Position numbers and translations under genes: made by a program. A stretch of DNA of 45,158 nt from Herminiimonas sp. (GTDB taxonomy: Bacteria > Pseudomonadota > Gammaproteobacteria > Burkholderiales > Burkholderiaceae_D): positions 1 through 45,158 of the forward strand of contig JACMOV010000059.1 in assembly GCA_014377845.1 (NCBI GenBank), given 5' to 3'. This document shows positions 1 to 9,704 of this stretch, piece after piece; the first letter of the stretch is position 1; every line of letters starts with the position of its first letter. The notes beneath the pieces are model-generated. The model was given only the letters and a program-made list of their open reading frames with translations. It made no database searches and was not told the origin of the DNA.

Positions 1-409
1 CGAGTTCATAGAAATCGGCGGTGACGGCGGTGTACTTCATGCCTTCGGCCTTGTTCACCACCAGCATGACGGAGCGGCCCGACTTGCGCAGGAAATCCGT
101 GATGGTCTTGTCGTGCGGCGTGATCCCCTGCCGCCCATCGACCAGGAAAATCACGATGTCGGCTTCGGCCACGGCCTGCTTGGTCTGCTTGGCCATCTCG
201 TGCAGGATGCCGTCTTTTGCGACCGGCTCGAAGCCGCCGGTGTCGATCGCCAGGAACGGCCGTTCACCCATGCGGCCTTCACCGTAGTGACGGTCGCGCG
301 TCAATCCAGGCAGGTCCGCTACCAGCGCATCGCGCGAGCGGGTCAGCCGATTGAACAGCGTGGATTTGCCGACGTTGGGTCGACCTACGATTGCAATTAC
401 CGGCTTCAT
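1..409 (-). CDS. der: Ribosome-assembly GTPase Der (EngA), N-terminal part, cut by window edge
   Basis: Der is a tandem-domain GTPase that binds the 50S subunit late in ribosome assembly. About 136 N-terminal residues are present. The protein opens [17 protein letters not shown], which holds the P-loop (G1) GRPNVGKS, followed by the G2 region [11 protein letters not shown], the G3 motif DTGGFEP and the first-domain G4 motif NKAEG. The start is the ATG at 409 because the P-loop begins 8 residues later, as usual in the family. The second G domain and the KH-like domain lie outside the window. bamB ends 76 bases upstream, on the same strand. The order bamB-der is common in proteobacteria. Identification is secure; only completeness is unknown. 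Confidence 0.96.
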   Translation of the reverse strand, partial: MKPVIAIVGRPNVGKSTLFNRLTRSRDALVADLPGLTRDRHYGEGRMGERPFLAIDTGGFEPVAKDGILHEMAKQTKQAVAEADIVIFLVDGRQGITPHDKTITDFLRKSGRSVMLVVNKAEGMKYTAVTADFYEL

Positions 410-485
410 TCGATTTACTTCTTCACTGCGACACCTGTCGCAAATACATTACATACCAATGCCGACCGGCTGCCCGGCCGGCGGC

Positions 486-1640
486 TTACTCTGTCGTGAC
501 CGCAACCAGTGCACCCGCGCGGGTCTGGACGATCAGGTTCGATCCCGAAAGCACCGGCGCGGCGACGATCTCGCTGCCATCGGTCGCAATCCGCCCCAAT
601 ATCGCGCCGTCCTCACGACCGAGGAAATGCACGTAGCCCTGATAATCACCGACTGCAACCGCGCGCCCGGTCGACACCGGGGCCGACAGTCGGCGATAGC
701 CAAGCTGTGTATTCTTCCAGACGCTCGCGCCGGATTCGCGCGTCAGGGCGATGACGCTGCCGGTGACGTCGGCGGCGAAAATGAACCGTTCGTCCGCACC
801 GAGGCCGACATCCGAAGACAGATCCTTCGACCAGCCGACGGTGCCGTTGGCTGCATCGAAGCAGACCGCCCGGCCCTGGAAGGAGACCGCGCAGACCGCG
901 CCGCCGACCGCCACCGGCATGCCGGCGGTATCGATGACCCGTTCAAGTTCGGTGGTGCCGCGCGCATCGCCAACCGATGCTTCCCAGCGCGGTGCACCGG
1001 TTGCCAGCGTGATGGCGAGCAGTTTGCCGCCCGGCAGGGCCACATAGGCATTCGGCGCAGCGATCAGGATGCCGGGCGCGGCACGCAGGATCAGTGGTGG
1101 CGCCGTTCTCTGCACCACCCACTTGCGGGCACCGGTGTCGGCGTCGAAACCGACGATGCGGTTGTCCTGGCTACGAACGATCACGAGCCCGAGACCGACC
1201 GCCGGTGCTGACAGTACCTCGCTCGAGGTCTGCGCCGTCCAACGCACCTTGCCGGCAGCATCGAACGCCATCAAGGCCCCTTTTTCACCTGCCACGACCA
1301 CGGTATTGCCGTCGGTACCCACGCCTGCCGTCAGCGTGGTGCCGGCATTGATCCGCCAGACGGTTTTTCCGGTGGCGGCATCGACCTTGCTCACCGCGCC
1401 GTCCCTGGCCGCCGCATAAATACTTTCACCGGAGACGGCCGGTGAGAAGCTGTACGCGCCACTGCTTCCGATCGGCACCGACCATGCGGTGCGAACAGCC
1501 AGCGTCGGCTTGAACTGCACCAGCGCCGCCGGCGGCGTGCGGGTTTTCGATTTCGACGCAAACGGATTGATCGATGACAGCGACGGCAGTGACGCGCAGC
1601 CCGAGACCGCAGCGACCAGGGCGAGCGCAGCAAGTCGCAT
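486..1640 (-). CDS. bamB: Outer-membrane protein assembly lipoprotein BamB
   Basis: BamB is the beta-propeller lipoprotein of the BAM complex, which inserts beta-barrel proteins into the outer membrane. From the ATG at 1640 the product is 384 residues, close to the 392 of E. coli. It begins with a hydrophobic signal ending in a lipobox VSGC (Cys15) and continues with repeated PQQ/propeller-like blades carrying patterns such as FDAATGKTVW and FDADTGARKW. An in-frame ATG at 1721 overlaps the yfgM stop as ATGA and would add 27 residues ahead of the signal peptide. I prefer 1640 because a lipoprotein signal should be N-terminal, although neither start has a strong Shine-Dalgarno sequence. It lies between yfgM and der, as in many proteobacteria. 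Confidence 0.93.
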   Translation of the reverse strand: MRLAALALVAAVSGCASLPSLSSINPFASKSKTRTPPAALVQFKPTLAVRTAWSVPIGSSGAYSFSPAVSGESIYAAARDGAVSKVDAATGKTVWRINAGTTLTAGVGTDGNTVVVAGEKGALMAFDAAGKVRWTAQTSSEVLSAPAVGLGLVIVRSQDNRIVGFDADTGARKWVVQRTAPPLILRAAPGILIAAPNAYVALPGGKLLAITLATGAPRWEASVGDARGTTELERVIDTAGMPVAVGGAVCAVSFQGRAVCFDAANGTVGWSKDLSSDVGLGADERFIFAADVTGSVIALTRESGASVWKNTQLGYRRLSAPVSTGRAVAVGDYQGYVHFLGREDGAILGRIATDGSEIVAAPVLSGSNLIVQTRAGALVAVTTE

Positions 1641-1717
1641 GATCACGGTCGACAAGGCGGATGAACCCCTGCCGCCTCCGACAGCGATGAGGCCCGTGGC
1701 CGCAGAATCCACGCCGC

Positions 1718-2374
1718 TCATTGCGCGGCTTTCGGCGAGGCCGGTGCGGCGCCGAGGGCGTCGAGCTTCAGCTGAATCAGCTGGCGCCCCGGATTGCGCG
1801 GCTCCATCGCCGCGAGCGCCGCTTCATACGATGCGCGGGCCTCGGGCAGCTTGTTCTGCGCCCCCAACAGGTCACCCTTGCGATCGGCGACCAGGCCGGC
1901 GAATGCCTTCGGAAAATCCGTTACCAGCAATTTCAGACCGTCGTCGTAGGCTTTCTCATCGAGCAGCACGCCGGCCAGCCGGACCTTCGCCACCGCCTTG
2001 TATTCTTCGTCGGCTGCGTGATCGATCACCCACTGCAATTGCAGCTTCGCGGTTTTCAGATCGTTCGAATCGAATGCTGATTTCGCCGCTGTCAGGCCGG
2101 TCATCTGCGCGTACGCGGTGCGCGGGAATTTTTCTTCCATGTCCTGCGCCGCGCGCTGTACTTTCACGTTGTCCTTCGCGGTAACCGCCTTTTGCAACTC
2201 GTCGAAGAGCTGGCCGGCCTGCACGGCCTGGTTGCGCTGATAGTAGTTCCAGCCAGACCAGCCGGCATACACCGCGAGTGCCGCGATCAGCAGCCAGGTC
2301 ACCAGGTTGCCGTGCTGCGTCCACCAGGCCTTCATGGTTGCCAGCTGTTCTTGTTCTTCGAGATCGTATGCCAT
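1718..2374 (-). CDS. yfgM: YfgM-like membrane-anchored tetratricopeptide protein
   Basis: This family (TPR_21, YfgM) comprises single-pass inner-membrane proteins with a periplasmic TPR domain. In E. coli YfgM associates with PpiD and the Sec translocon and takes part in periplasmic chaperone networks. The 218-residue product starts MAYDLEEQEQ. It has one membrane helix at about residues 24-41 (LVTWLLIAALAVYAGWSG) and then an alpha-helical region rich in Ala, Leu and Lys consistent with TPR repeats. The ATG at 2374 is chosen over the in-frame TTG at 2392 because MAYDLEEQEQ matches the family start. Its stop overlaps the distal bamB ATG by 4 nt. The exact role in this organism is inferred. Confidence 0.87.
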   Translation of the reverse strand: MAYDLEEQEQLATMKAWWTQHGNLVTWLLIAALAVYAGWSGWNYYQRNQAVQAGQLFDELQKAVTAKDNVKVQRAAQDMEEKFPRTAYAQMTGLTAAKSAFDSNDLKTAKLQLQWVIDHAADEEYKAVAKVRLAGVLLDEKAYDDGLKLLVTDFPKAFAGLVADRKGDLLGAQNKLPEARASYEAALAAMEPRNPGRQLIQLKLDALGAAPASPKAAQ

Positions 2375-2405
2375 GTTGTCTGCTGCCGCCAATAGAAAGA
2401 ATGGG

Positions 2406-2424
2406 CGTGGCCGCGAGGGCCACG
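2406..2424 (-). other. Intercistronic hairpin between hisS and yfgM
   Basis: A 7-bp GC-rich inverted repeat, CGTGGCC at 2406-2412 and GGCCACG at 2418-2424, has a 5-nt loop. It sits in the 65-nt gap between hisS and yfgM. On the coding (minus) strand no T-tract follows it, so it is not a standard rho-independent terminator. It could be an mRNA-stabilising or processing structure. Confidence 0.45.
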
Positions 2425-2439
2425 TCGAAAAAAAGGTGC

Positions 2440-3804
2440 TCAGTGCCGGTAGTGCACGTGGTCGCCGTGATCGTGCTCGTCGCCACCGACGATCTGGTCG
2501 ACCATGTAGCTCGCCAAGTCTTCAAGGAGTACCGAGGACTGGACGCCTGCCGCGCCACTTTCGGCGCCGGCCGCCGCGCGCAGCGGCTTGACGGAGACCA
2601 TGCCCTTGGCCACCTCGTCTTCACCAATGATCACGGCGAATGCTGCGCCGCTGGCGTCGGCCCGCTTCATCTGCGCCTTGAAACTGCCGGCCCCGCCCGC
2701 CGCCGCGCAATGTAGCACAACATCGAGGCCGGCATCCCGTAATCTCTCGGCCGCAACCGATGCCTGCAGCTGCGCCGGCTCACTCTGATGCACGACATAG
2801 ACGTCGCACTGGTTCACCGCGAAGCGCTCGCCGCTGGCCTTCATGAGTTCGAGGATCCGCTCGACACCGATGGCGAAGCCGCATGCCGGCGTCGGCTTGC
2901 CGCCGAACATCTCGACCAGGGGATCATAACGGCCGCCGCCACAGACGGTGCCTTGCGAGCCGAGCTGGTCGGTGACCCATTCGAAGACGGTGCGGTTGTA
3001 ATAATCCATGCCACGCACCAGGCGCGGGTTGATCGAAAACGGGACGTTGTTGTGCCGCAGGATCGCCTGCACGCCTTCGAAATGCGCCAGCGATTCGGCC
3101 TGCAGATAATCGAGCAGCTTCGGCGCGGCGTTGACCAGTTCTTGCATGGCCGGATTCTTGGTGTCGAGGATCCGCAGGGGATTGCTGTGGAGCCGGCGCT
3201 GGGCGTCGGCATCGAGCATTGCCGCATGCGCTTCGAAGTACGCGATCAGGTCGGCGCGATGCCGGCTGCGTTCTTCGGCATTGCCGATCGAATTGAGTTC
3301 CAGCCGCACGTCCTGCAGTCCGAGATCGTCCCACAGGCGCTGGCACAACATGATCAGTTCCGCGTCGATATCCGGACCGGCAAAGCCGATCGCTTCGGCG
3401 CCGACCTGTTGGAACTGCCGGTAGCGGCCCCGTTGCGGCCGCTCGTGCCGGAACATCGGACCCGCATACCAGAGCCGCTTCGGACCGTCGTACGTAAGAT
3501 TGTGTTCCAGCGCCGCGCGCACCACGCCGGCGGTGCTCTCGGGTCGCAGCGTCAGCTGGTCGCCATTGAGGGAGTCGGTGAAGGAGTACATTTCCTTTTC
3601 GACGATATCGGTCACCGCGCCCAGACCGCGCGAAAACAGCGCGGTCGCCTCGACGATCGGCGTGCGGATCTGCTGGAAACCATAGCTCTTCAAGACCGTC
3701 TGCACCGTATTTTCGAACAGCTCCCACAACGGCGCATCGGCCGGCAGCACATCGTTCATGCCCTTGATGCCGACAATTTTTTCTGTTTTTTTATTTTCTG
3801 ACAT
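2440..3804 (-). CDS. hisS: Histidyl-tRNA synthetase
   Basis: HisS is a class II aminoacyl-tRNA synthetase that charges tRNA-His. The 454-residue product has TLRPE at 85-89 and class II motif 2 around [14 protein letters not shown] (118-131). The histidine-specific loop [14 protein letters not shown] lies at 262-275, followed by GGGRYD (289-294) and motif 3 GFAIGVER (309-316). A C-terminal anticodon-binding domain starts near residue 330. E. coli HisS is 424 residues; part of the excess here is an unusual acidic and His-rich tail (residues 440-454, including [11 protein letters not shown]). The first codons are A-rich (MSENKKTEK). It lies 106 nt after ispG, an order common in proteobacteria. 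Confidence 0.97.
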   Translation of the reverse strand: MSENKKTEKIVGIKGMNDVLPADAPLWELFENTVQTVLKSYGFQQIRTPIVEATALFSRGLGAVTDIVEKEMYSFTDSLNGDQLTLRPESTAGVVRAALEHNLTYDGPKRLWYAGPMFRHERPQRGRYRQFQQVGAEAIGFAGPDIDAELIMLCQRLWDDLGLQDVRLELNSIGNAEERSRHRADLIAYFEAHAAMLDADAQRRLHSNPLRILDTKNPAMQELVNAAPKLLDYLQAESLAHFEGVQAILRHNNVPFSINPRLVRGMDYYNRTVFEWVTDQLGSQGTVCGGGRYDPLVEMFGGKPTPACGFAIGVERILELMKASGERFAVNQCDVYVVHQSEPAQLQASVAAERLRDAGLDVVLHCAAAGGAGSFKAQMKRADASGAAFAVIIGEDEVAKGMVSVKPLRAAAGAESGAAGVQSSVLLEDLASYMVDQIVGGDEHDHGDHVHYRH

Positions 3805-3910
3805 TTTTCGTTCGGCTCGCGCCGCAATACGGTTCTATCGAAATTCGGATGCTGTTGTGCCAGAGAGGGCAAGCTGGCGAGGGCAATCCCTCCAGCGTCG
3901 ATCCGCGTTC

Positions 3911-5194
3911 TCAGCCGGCGACACCCTGCCGGCCATAATGCGACCGGACGTACTCCAGTACGATTGCCTGGAATTCTTCTGCAATGTTCTCGCCGCGCAG
4001 TGTCACGGTCTTTTCTCCATCGACGAACACTGGTGCGGCAGGCGATTCGCCGGTGCCGGGCAGACTGATCCCGATGTTTGCATGCTTGGACTCGCCGGGG
4101 CCGTTGACGATGCATCCCATGACCGCCACGTTCATGCTCTCGACGCCGGGATAGTCTTTTTTCCAGACCTGCATCTGGTCACGCAGATAGGTCTGGATCT
4201 TGTCGGCAAGTTCCTGGAACGTGGTCGACGTCGTACGGCCGCAACCCGGGCAGGCGATGACCATCGGTGTAAATTTGCGCAAGCCCATCGTCTGCAGGAT
4301 TTCCTGGCCGACGATCACTTCGCGGGTACGGTCGCCGCCGGGTTCGGGCGTGAGTGAAATACGGATCGTGTCGCCGATGCCTTCCTGCAGCAGTACCGCC
4401 AGCGCGGCGGTCGATGCGACGATGCCCTTGCTGCCCATGCCGGCTTCGGTCAGACCCAGGTGCAGCGGATAATCGCAGCGCAACGCCAGGGCGCGATAGA
4501 CCGAAATCAGATCCTGCACGCCCGACACCTTGCACGACAGGATGATGCGATCGCCGGCCAGCCCGACTTCCTCGGCCCGCACCGCATTCTCGATTGCCGA
4601 CGTGACCAGTGCTTCGTACATCACGGCCTGCGCGCTGCGCGGCGCGCTGCGGGCGGCATTTTCATCCATGATCCGCGCCAGCAGCGCCTGGTCGAGGCTG
4701 CCCCAATTGACGCCGATGCGTACCGGCTTGTCGTAGCGACAGGCGATCTCGATCATCTGGGCGAATTGCGTATCGCGCTTGGCGCCCTGCCCGACATTGC
4801 CTGGATTGATGCGGTATTTCGACAGCGCTTTTGCGCACTCGGGGAAATCGGTCAGCAATTTGTGGCCGTTGTAATGGAAGTCACCGACCAGCGGTACATC
4901 GATCCCCATCTTGTCGAGCTGTTCGCGAATCGCCGGTACGGCGGCGGCAGCTTCCGGATTATTGACCGTGATGCGCACCAGCTCGGAACCCGCACGGGCC
5001 AGCTCCTTGACTTGAATTGCCGTGCCGATCGCGTCGGCGGTATCGGTGTTGGTCATCGATTGCACCACGATCGGCGCACCGCCGCCGACCATCACGCGCT
5101 TCTCGCCATAGGCCACTACCGCGCCACGGCTGGCGCGACGCGACGCCGGTCCGGACGCGCCGGAGAAATCGTCGTTCATGTCCGTCGTCATCAT
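3911..5194 (-). CDS. ispG: 4-hydroxy-3-methylbut-2-enyl-diphosphate synthase IspG (GcpE)
   Basis: IspG converts MEcPP to HMBPP in the MEP isoprenoid pathway, using a [4Fe-4S] cluster. The 427-residue product has the N-terminal TIM barrel (VQSMTNTDT near 44-52) and the C-terminal cluster ligands Cys315 and Cys318 (ACPGCGRTT), Cys361 ([10 protein letters not shown]) and the nearby Glu368. The ATG at 5194 overlaps the rodZ stop as ATGA, which favours translational coupling. A second ATG follows immediately and a third lies at residue 6, so the true start could be slightly downstream. The rodZ-ispG-hisS order is conserved in beta- and gammaproteobacteria. Confidence 0.96.
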   Translation of the reverse strand: MMTTDMNDDFSGASGPASRRASRGAVVAYGEKRVMVGGGAPIVVQSMTNTDTADAIGTAIQVKELARAGSELVRITVNNPEAAAAVPAIREQLDKMGIDVPLVGDFHYNGHKLLTDFPECAKALSKYRINPGNVGQGAKRDTQFAQMIEIACRYDKPVRIGVNWGSLDQALLARIMDENAARSAPRSAQAVMYEALVTSAIENAVRAEEVGLAGDRIILSCKVSGVQDLISVYRALALRCDYPLHLGLTEAGMGSKGIVASTAALAVLLQEGIGDTIRISLTPEPGGDRTREVIVGQEILQTMGLRKFTPMVIACPGCGRTTSTTFQELADKIQTYLRDQMQVWKKDYPGVESMNVAVMGCIVNGPGESKHANIGISLPGTGESPAAPVFVDGEKTVTLRGENIAEEFQAIVLEYVRSHYGRQGVAG

Positions 5195-6195
5195 TTCAGC
5201 CGCAATCGCACAACGTTGCCGGTGGCGACGCTGGCCAGTTCCAGTGGCGCGCCGCGCAGGGTCGCCTCGACGCCCGCGATATTGCCGATCGTGAGCGTCA
5301 CCGGCTCGGCGATGTCGAAAGTCTCCACTGACCCGGCCTTGATGACCCTGGCGATTACCGGCGTGTTGTCAGCGCGCTTGATCTCGACCCAGGAATCCTG
5401 CTGTATGTTGAGCACCAACGGATTGCCAATCGCTGCCGCGGCAGGCGCGGTTGTGGCCATGGCTGCGGCCGTGGCTGGCATATCCGTCGTGGCAGATGCG
5501 CCAGGCAAGCCTGGCGCAGGCGCAACCATGGCCACCACACCGCTGGCCATGGCGCCGGCCGGTGCAGTCTCCGCTGCGGTTGGCATGCCAGCCATCAGTG
5601 CCGTGGCCGGACCGTCGGTGGTGATCGTCGAACCTGAAACAGGCGCCGCGGAAGTCGGTGCAGCGCCATCCGGAGCGAGCGCACCGAGCTTGAATTGTCC
5701 GGCCCGGCGCGACAAGGCCTCCGGCCACCATCCCAATGCGTAGGAGGCGGCGGCTGCGACGACGAGCACTGCGAAGCCGGCGACAACCGGCATCGTTTTG
5801 CTGCGCTTGCCAGAGCCGGTCAGCGTCGGCAGCCGCGTTTCGGAAAACGAAGCCGACAGCGCGTGCCGCATCGGTGCGGTTGACGATGCGGGTTTGTCGA
5901 CCAGCAGCGCCAGCAGCGGCGCAGGATCGACCTTGAGCAACTTCGCATAGCTGCGCAAGAAACCACGCACGATGACCATGCCAGGCAGAGCAGCATAGTC
6001 ATCCGCCTCCAATGCCAGCACCTGCCGGGGCGCGAAGTTGAGCTGACTGGCCACCTGATCGATCGTCAGCCCGCGCGCCTCGCGCGCGGCAGCAAGCCAG
6101 GCGCCCGGCGCGCTCGGTGTCGGCGCACCCGGCGCCTCGTGCGCGCCGACGTCGCCGGCGCGAATGACAGGATCGTCGGATTGCAGGTTATTCAT
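5191..6195 (-). CDS. rodZ: RodZ-type cytoskeletal/helix-turn-helix membrane protein
   Basis: RodZ links MreB filaments to the cell-wall elongation machinery. The 334-residue product has a cytoplasmic Cro/CI-like HTH at about 31-95 ([20 protein letters not shown]). A basic stretch GKRSK precedes one membrane helix at about 135-153. A long Ala/Pro/Met/Thr-rich periplasmic linker (about 165-260) leads to a C-terminal beta domain of the DUF4115 type (from [16 protein letters not shown]). The ATG at 6195 overlaps the pilF end by 8 nt and has GGAG six bases upstream (GGAGCTTTCGATG), inside pilF. The position between pilF and ispG is the usual one for rodZ. Confidence 0.9.
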   Translation of the reverse strand: MNNLQSDDPVIRAGDVGAHEAPGAPTPSAPGAWLAAAREARGLTIDQVASQLNFAPRQVLALEADDYAALPGMVIVRGFLRSYAKLLKVDPAPLLALLVDKPASSTAPMRHALSASFSETRLPTLTGSGKRSKTMPVVAGFAVLVVAAAASYALGWWPEALSRRAGQFKLGALAPDGAAPTSAAPVSGSTITTDGPATALMAGMPTAAETAPAGAMASGVVAMVAPAPGLPGASATTDMPATAAAMATTAPAAAAIGNPLVLNIQQDSWVEIKRADNTPVIARVIKAGSVETFDIAEPVTLTIGNIAGVEATLRGAPLELASVATGNVVRLRLK

Positions 6196-7018
6196 CGAAA
6201 GCTCCACGCTGCAAGGCAGCATATTCCGCCGAATTCGGATGACGCCGGCGCAGTTGCGTCGCCAGGCTCGCTTCTACCGCCTTCTCGCCGAGCTTGTGCT
6301 CGACCCGAATTGCCAGCCACAGCGTCTCGGCGCTGACCGCATCGTCCTTGGTCGCGCGGCCAACATAGAAGCGCGCCCGCGTGTAATCGCCTTTCTGGTA
6401 ATAGGTCTTGGCGAGGTTCACGTTGGTTGAAGGATTGCCGGGATCGAGCTGGAACGCCTGTGTCAGGTAACGTTCTGCCGCCGCCAGGTCGCCCAGCTTG
6501 AGACTGCACATGCCGGCGTTGTTGAGTGCTTTTCCCGGCGACTGGTAACTGCGGTTCTTCAGCGCCGCATCGAAATAGGCGATCGATTGCGCTGCCCTGT
6601 CGTTCTGACACAGGTACCAGCCATAATTGTTATTGATGTCAGGATTATTTGGCGACAGCCGCATCGCCGTCTGGAAATTTTCCTCTGCCAGCCGGGTTTC
6701 ACCCATGGCCATGTAGATCAGCGCACGTACGCTGTAGGCATCGACGAAATTTGGATCCGCAACGAGCGCGAGCTTGACTTCATCCAGCGCGACCGGATAT
6801 TGCTTCTGCTCGAAATAGCCGATCGCGAGTTGCAGGCGAATCTGCGCGCGCTTCTGAGAATCGGTCTGATCCGAACTGGTCGGCAGTTCCGCCTGCTGTG
6901 AGACGGCGCCACTGCGCATCCCGGCACAACCGGACAGCCCGACGATCAGTGCAAACGATGCTGCCACCAGCAGCACCGTCGGGTATTGCTGCGGCAAACG
7001 CTGCCTACGGATTCTCAA
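6188..7018 (-). CDS. pilF: PilF/PilW-type type IV pilus biogenesis TPR lipoprotein
   Basis: PilF (PilW) is the outer-membrane pilotin lipoprotein needed for assembly of the PilQ secretin. From a TTG start at 7018 the product is 276 residues. A basic N-terminus (MRIRRQR) is followed by a hydrophobic signal with lipobox LSGC (Cys31), then about five to six TPR units with family signatures such as [14 protein letters not shown] and [15 protein letters not shown]. The TTG is chosen because it overlaps the rlmN stop as TTGA, is preceded by GGAG at a 7-8 nt spacing (GGAGATATCGACTTG), and gives a complete signal peptide. No other type IV pilus gene is in the window. This gene is commonly found between rlmN and rodZ. 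Confidence 0.9.
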   Translation of the reverse strand: MRIRRQRLPQQYPTVLLVAASFALIVGLSGCAGMRSGAVSQQAELPTSSDQTDSQKRAQIRLQLAIGYFEQKQYPVALDEVKLALVADPNFVDAYSVRALIYMAMGETRLAEENFQTAMRLSPNNPDINNNYGWYLCQNDRAAQSIAYFDAALKNRSYQSPGKALNNAGMCSLKLGDLAAAERYLTQAFQLDPGNPSTNVNLAKTYYQKGDYTRARFYVGRATKDDAVSAETLWLAIRVEHKLGEKAVEASLATQLRRRHPNSAEYAALQRGAFDE

Positions 7019-8193
7019 GTCGATATCTCCACGATGCGACCGAAATCGTCGCCAAATTTCTTCTTGTACCCGGCCATCTTCTGCATCCGTTCCTGCACGT
7101 TGGTGCGATCCTGCACTTCGCCGGCCAGCTGGCCGCAGGCGGCATCGATATCGTCGCCACGCGTCTTGCGCACCGTCGTCACGATCCCGGCGTCGAACAG
7201 GATCTGGGAAAACGCCTTGATGCGCGGATTCTTCGAGCGCAGCAGGCCGGACTCCGGAAACGGATTGAATGGAATCAAATTGAATTTGCACGGCACCGCC
7301 ATGCCGCCGGGTCCGCCGTGCTGCACCAGCGCCACCAGTTCACGCGCGTGCTCGTCCGTGTCGTTGACGCCATCGAGCATGCAGTATTCAAAGGTCACGA
7401 AATCGCGCGGCGCGTAATCGAGATAGCGCACGCAGGCCGCCATCAGGGCGCGCAGCGGATGCTTGCGATTGAGCGGCACGAGGTCGTCGCGCAAGGCATC
7501 GTTGGAGGCATGCAGCGACACGGCCAGCGCGACCGGGCATTCCTGCGCCAGCCGGTCGATCATCGGCACCACGCCCGAAGTCGACAGCGTCACGCGGCGG
7601 CGCGACAAGCCATAGGCGTTATCGTCCAGCATCATCTTCAGTGCAGTCACGGTCGGTTCGAAATTAAGGAGCGGTTCGCCCATGCCCATCATGACGACGT
7701 TGGTAATCTGCCGCTCGCCCTTCGGACCAGGTTCGATGCCCTTGGTCCGGCGTAACTCGAATTCCGCCATCCAGAGCTGGCCGATGATTTCCGCCACTGT
7801 CAGGTTACGGCTGAAACCCTGTTTGCCGGTCGAACAGAACCGGCAGTTCACGGCGCATCCGGCCTGGGTGGAAATGCACAGCGTGCCGCGATTTTCTTCC
7901 GGGATGAACACCGTTTCCACGGCATTGCCCTGGCCGACATCGAGCAGCCATTTGCGCGTCCCGTCGGTCGAGGTATGGTCGGAGATGACGGACGGCGCCA
8001 CCACCACCGCCCGCGTCGCCAGTTTCTCGCGCAGCGACTTCGCCAGATCGGTCATCTGGTCGAACTGGCTGGCGCCGAACTGGTGTATCCAGCGCTGCAA
8101 CTGCTTGGCCCGAAACGGCTTTTCGCCCAGCGAATCGCAGTACGCGACCAGTTGGGCGGGATCGAAATCGAGCAGGTTCACGGGAGCTGTCAT
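7015..8193 (-). CDS. rlmN: Dual-specificity 23S rRNA/tRNA adenine-C2 methyltransferase RlmN
   Basis: RlmN is a radical-SAM enzyme that methylates C2 of A2503 in 23S rRNA and of A37 in some tRNAs. The 392-residue product carries the radical-SAM cysteines Cys113, Cys117 and Cys120 (GCAVNCRFC), the SAM-binding MMGMGEP motif (168-174), and the C-terminal catalytic Cys353 (DIDAACGQ). The ATG at 8193 gives the usual family N-terminus ([12 protein letters not shown]) and has GAAGGA 12 nt upstream. In-frame alternatives are an ATG at 8205 and a TTG at 8232. It overlaps pilF by 4 nt and follows ndk by about 60 nt. Confidence 0.96.
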   Translation of the reverse strand: MTAPVNLLDFDPAQLVAYCDSLGEKPFRAKQLQRWIHQFGASQFDQMTDLAKSLREKLATRAVVVAPSVISDHTSTDGTRKWLLDVGQGNAVETVFIPEENRGTLCISTQAGCAVNCRFCSTGKQGFSRNLTVAEIIGQLWMAEFELRRTKGIEPGPKGERQITNVVMMGMGEPLLNFEPTVTALKMMLDDNAYGLSRRRVTLSTSGVVPMIDRLAQECPVALAVSLHASNDALRDDLVPLNRKHPLRALMAACVRYLDYAPRDFVTFEYCMLDGVNDTDEHARELVALVQHGGPGGMAVPCKFNLIPFNPFPESGLLRSKNPRIKAFSQILFDAGIVTTVRKTRGDDIDAACGQLAGEVQDRTNVQERMQKMAGYKKKFGDDFGRIVEIST

Positions 8194-8224
8194 CAGGCCG
8201 GTCATTCCTTCGATCCGCTCGCTA

Positions 8225-8238
8225 CCCCGCAATCGGGG
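8225..8238 (-). other. Hairpin between ndk and rlmN
   Basis: CCCCG (8225-8229) and CGGGG (8234-8238) form a 5-bp stem with a CAAT loop in the short ndk-rlmN spacer. No T-tract follows on the coding strand, so read-through from ndk into rlmN is expected. Function unknown. Confidence 0.3.
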
Positions 8239-8253
8239 CGGCTGTACGGCGTG

Positions 8254-8679
8254 TTAGCGCGAATAGACGTTGAGCGCCGGGAAAAAGTAGGCGATCTCGG
8301 TTTGCGCGGTTTCTGCAGCGTCCGAACCGTGTACCGCGTTCGCATCGATCGAATCGGCGAAGTCAGCGCGGATCGTGCCTTTTTCAGCCTTCTTCGGATC
8401 GGTCGCGCCCATCAGGTCGCGGTGACGGGCAATCGCGTTCTCGCCTTCGAGCGCCTGCACGATGACCGGGCCGGAAATCATGAAATCGACCAGGTCCTTG
8501 AAAAATGGACGGGCGCTGTGGACCGCGTAGAAGCCTTCTGCTTCAGCGCGCGACAGGTGCATCATGCGCGCCGCGATGATCTTGAGGCCTGCGCCTTCGA
8601 AGCGCGAGTAGATTTGACCAATCACGTTTTTTGCGACTGCGTCGGGCTTGATAATCGACAGTGTGCGTTCAATTGCCAT
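8254..8679 (-). CDS. ndk: Nucleoside diphosphate kinase
   Basis: Ndk transfers the gamma-phosphate from NTPs to NDPs through a phosphohistidine. The 141-residue product is the standard length. It starts [15 protein letters not shown] and has the active-site His117 in NAVHGSDA, plus ATDPKKA at 92-98. The ATG at 8679 has GGAG nine nt upstream (GGAGTTTTTCAGATG). It appears to be the first gene of the minus-strand block that continues to rlmN, pilF, rodZ, ispG, hisS, yfgM, bamB and der. Confidence 0.98.
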   Translation of the reverse strand: MAIERTLSIIKPDAVAKNVIGQIYSRFEGAGLKIIAARMMHLSRAEAEGFYAVHSARPFFKDLVDFMISGPVIVQALEGENAIARHRDLMGATDPKKAEKGTIRADFADSIDANAVHGSDAAETAQTEIAYFFPALNVYSR

Positions 8680-8741
8680 CTGAAAAACTCCAATAAAAAG
8701 AAAGGGTTATGTGTAAAAAAGTTAGATTCGATCAACCCTTG

Positions 8742-8750
8742 ATTTTAGCA
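8742..8750 (-). promoter_or_regulatory. Candidate extended -10 promoter of the ndk block
   Basis: The minus strand reads TGCTAAAAT here, an extended -10 element (TGn plus TAAAAT) about 65 nt upstream of the ndk ATG, with no clear -35. The leader between it and ndk contains a 7-bp inverted repeat, AAGGGTT at 8702-8708 and AACCCTT at 8734-8740. This is prediction only. Confidence 0.4.
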
Positions 8751-8940
8751 TGAAACCCCCGATCTGGCGAGCAGGCAACGGCGTCCTCGTGTAACTTTCG
8801 AGTGAATCGTGAATTCGCGTACCCGGCATCAAACGCCACGCGTGCTATCCTCGACACACAGCGATACGGCGCAAGGCCACGACTCAAGCCAGACTCAGGC
8901 CACGACCCCAAGCCGCAACCCAATCTTCATCGGAGGCAAT

Positions 8941-9648
8941 ATGGACCAGAACCTGCAAACTAACTTCGGCGCATCCCCGCGCCCGGTCGGCGACGATCTG
9001 GCGGTGACCCGCCACCGCGTCCTGCGCAACACCTACTGGCTGCTCGCGCTGTCGATGATCCCGACGGTGGCCGGCGCCTGGCTCGGCGTGCAGTTCAACT
9101 TCAGCCTGTTCGCCGGCAGCCCGATGATCGGCTTCATTGCCTTCATGGCAATTGCCTTCGGTTTTTTCTATGCGATCGAAAAAACCAAGAATTCCGGCGC
9201 CGGCGTCGCCGTCCTGCTCGGATTCACATTCTTCATGGGCTTGATGCTGTCACGCCTGATCAGCCACACGCTCGGCTATTCGAACGGCGCGGCACTGGTC
9301 ATGACGGCCTTCGGCGGCACCGCCACCATCATGGGTGTCATGGCGACCGTTGCCACCGTCTCGAAACGGGATTTTTCGGGACTCGGCAAGTGGCTGTTTG
9401 CGGGAGTTCTCGTGATCCTGGTCGCCAGCGTGGCAAATATCTTCCTGCACCTGCCAGCGCTGCAACTGGCGATTTCGGTGATCGCCATCGGGATCTTTTC
9501 AGCCTACATCCTGTTCGACGTGCAGCAGGTGATCAATGGCGGCGAAACCAACTACATTACCGCCACGCTCAACATCTACCTGGACCTCTACAATATTTTC
9601 GCAAACCTGTTGTCGCTGCTCGGCATCTTCGGCGGCAGCCGCGACTGA
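8941..9648 (+). CDS. Bax inhibitor-1 (YbhL/YccA) family membrane protein
   Basis: Members of the Bax inhibitor-1/TMBIM family are multi-pass inner-membrane proteins. E. coli YccA modulates FtsH, and BsYetJ is a calcium channel. The 235-residue product has about seven hydrophobic segments and the conserved C-terminal stretch FDVQQVINGGETNYITATL followed by NIYLDLYNIF, including the aspartates typical of the family. The ATG at 8941 has an excellent Shine-Dalgarno sequence (CGGAGGCAATATG). The gene stands alone on the plus strand, is divergent from ndk and ends at a strong terminator. Its substrate or partner cannot be told from sequence. Confidence 0.9.
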   Translation: MDQNLQTNFGASPRPVGDDLAVTRHRVLRNTYWLLALSMIPTVAGAWLGVQFNFSLFAGSPMIGFIAFMAIAFGFFYAIEKTKNSGAGVAVLLGFTFFMGLMLSRLISHTLGYSNGAALVMTAFGGTATIMGVMATVATVSKRDFSGLGKWLFAGVLVILVASVANIFLHLPALQLAISVIAIGIFSAYILFDVQQVINGGETNYITATLNIYLDLYNIFANLLSLLGIFGGSRD

Positions 9649-9682
9649 ACCTGCGCTGTTGCGGGTTGCGCGGTACCGACAG

Positions 9683-9704
9683 GCCGGCGCAAGCCGGCTT
9701 TTTT
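9683..9704 (+). terminator. Rho-independent terminator after the Bax inhibitor-1 gene
   Basis: GCCGGC (9683-9688), loop GCAA, GCCGGC (9693-9698), followed directly by six T residues (9699-9704). It lies 35 nt past the stop codon. The T-tract overlaps the last codon of the convergent rlmD gene. Confidence 0.85.

Noticed and set aside
7019-7291. Upstream part of the pilF frame inside rlmN
   Set aside because: It overlaps the essential C-terminus of RlmN, including the catalytic Cys353 region, and lacks family similarity. The TTG at 7018 explains the gene.
8226-8239. ndk-rlmN hairpin as a terminator
   Set aside because: No U-tract follows on the minus strand; treated as an intercistronic hairpin only.
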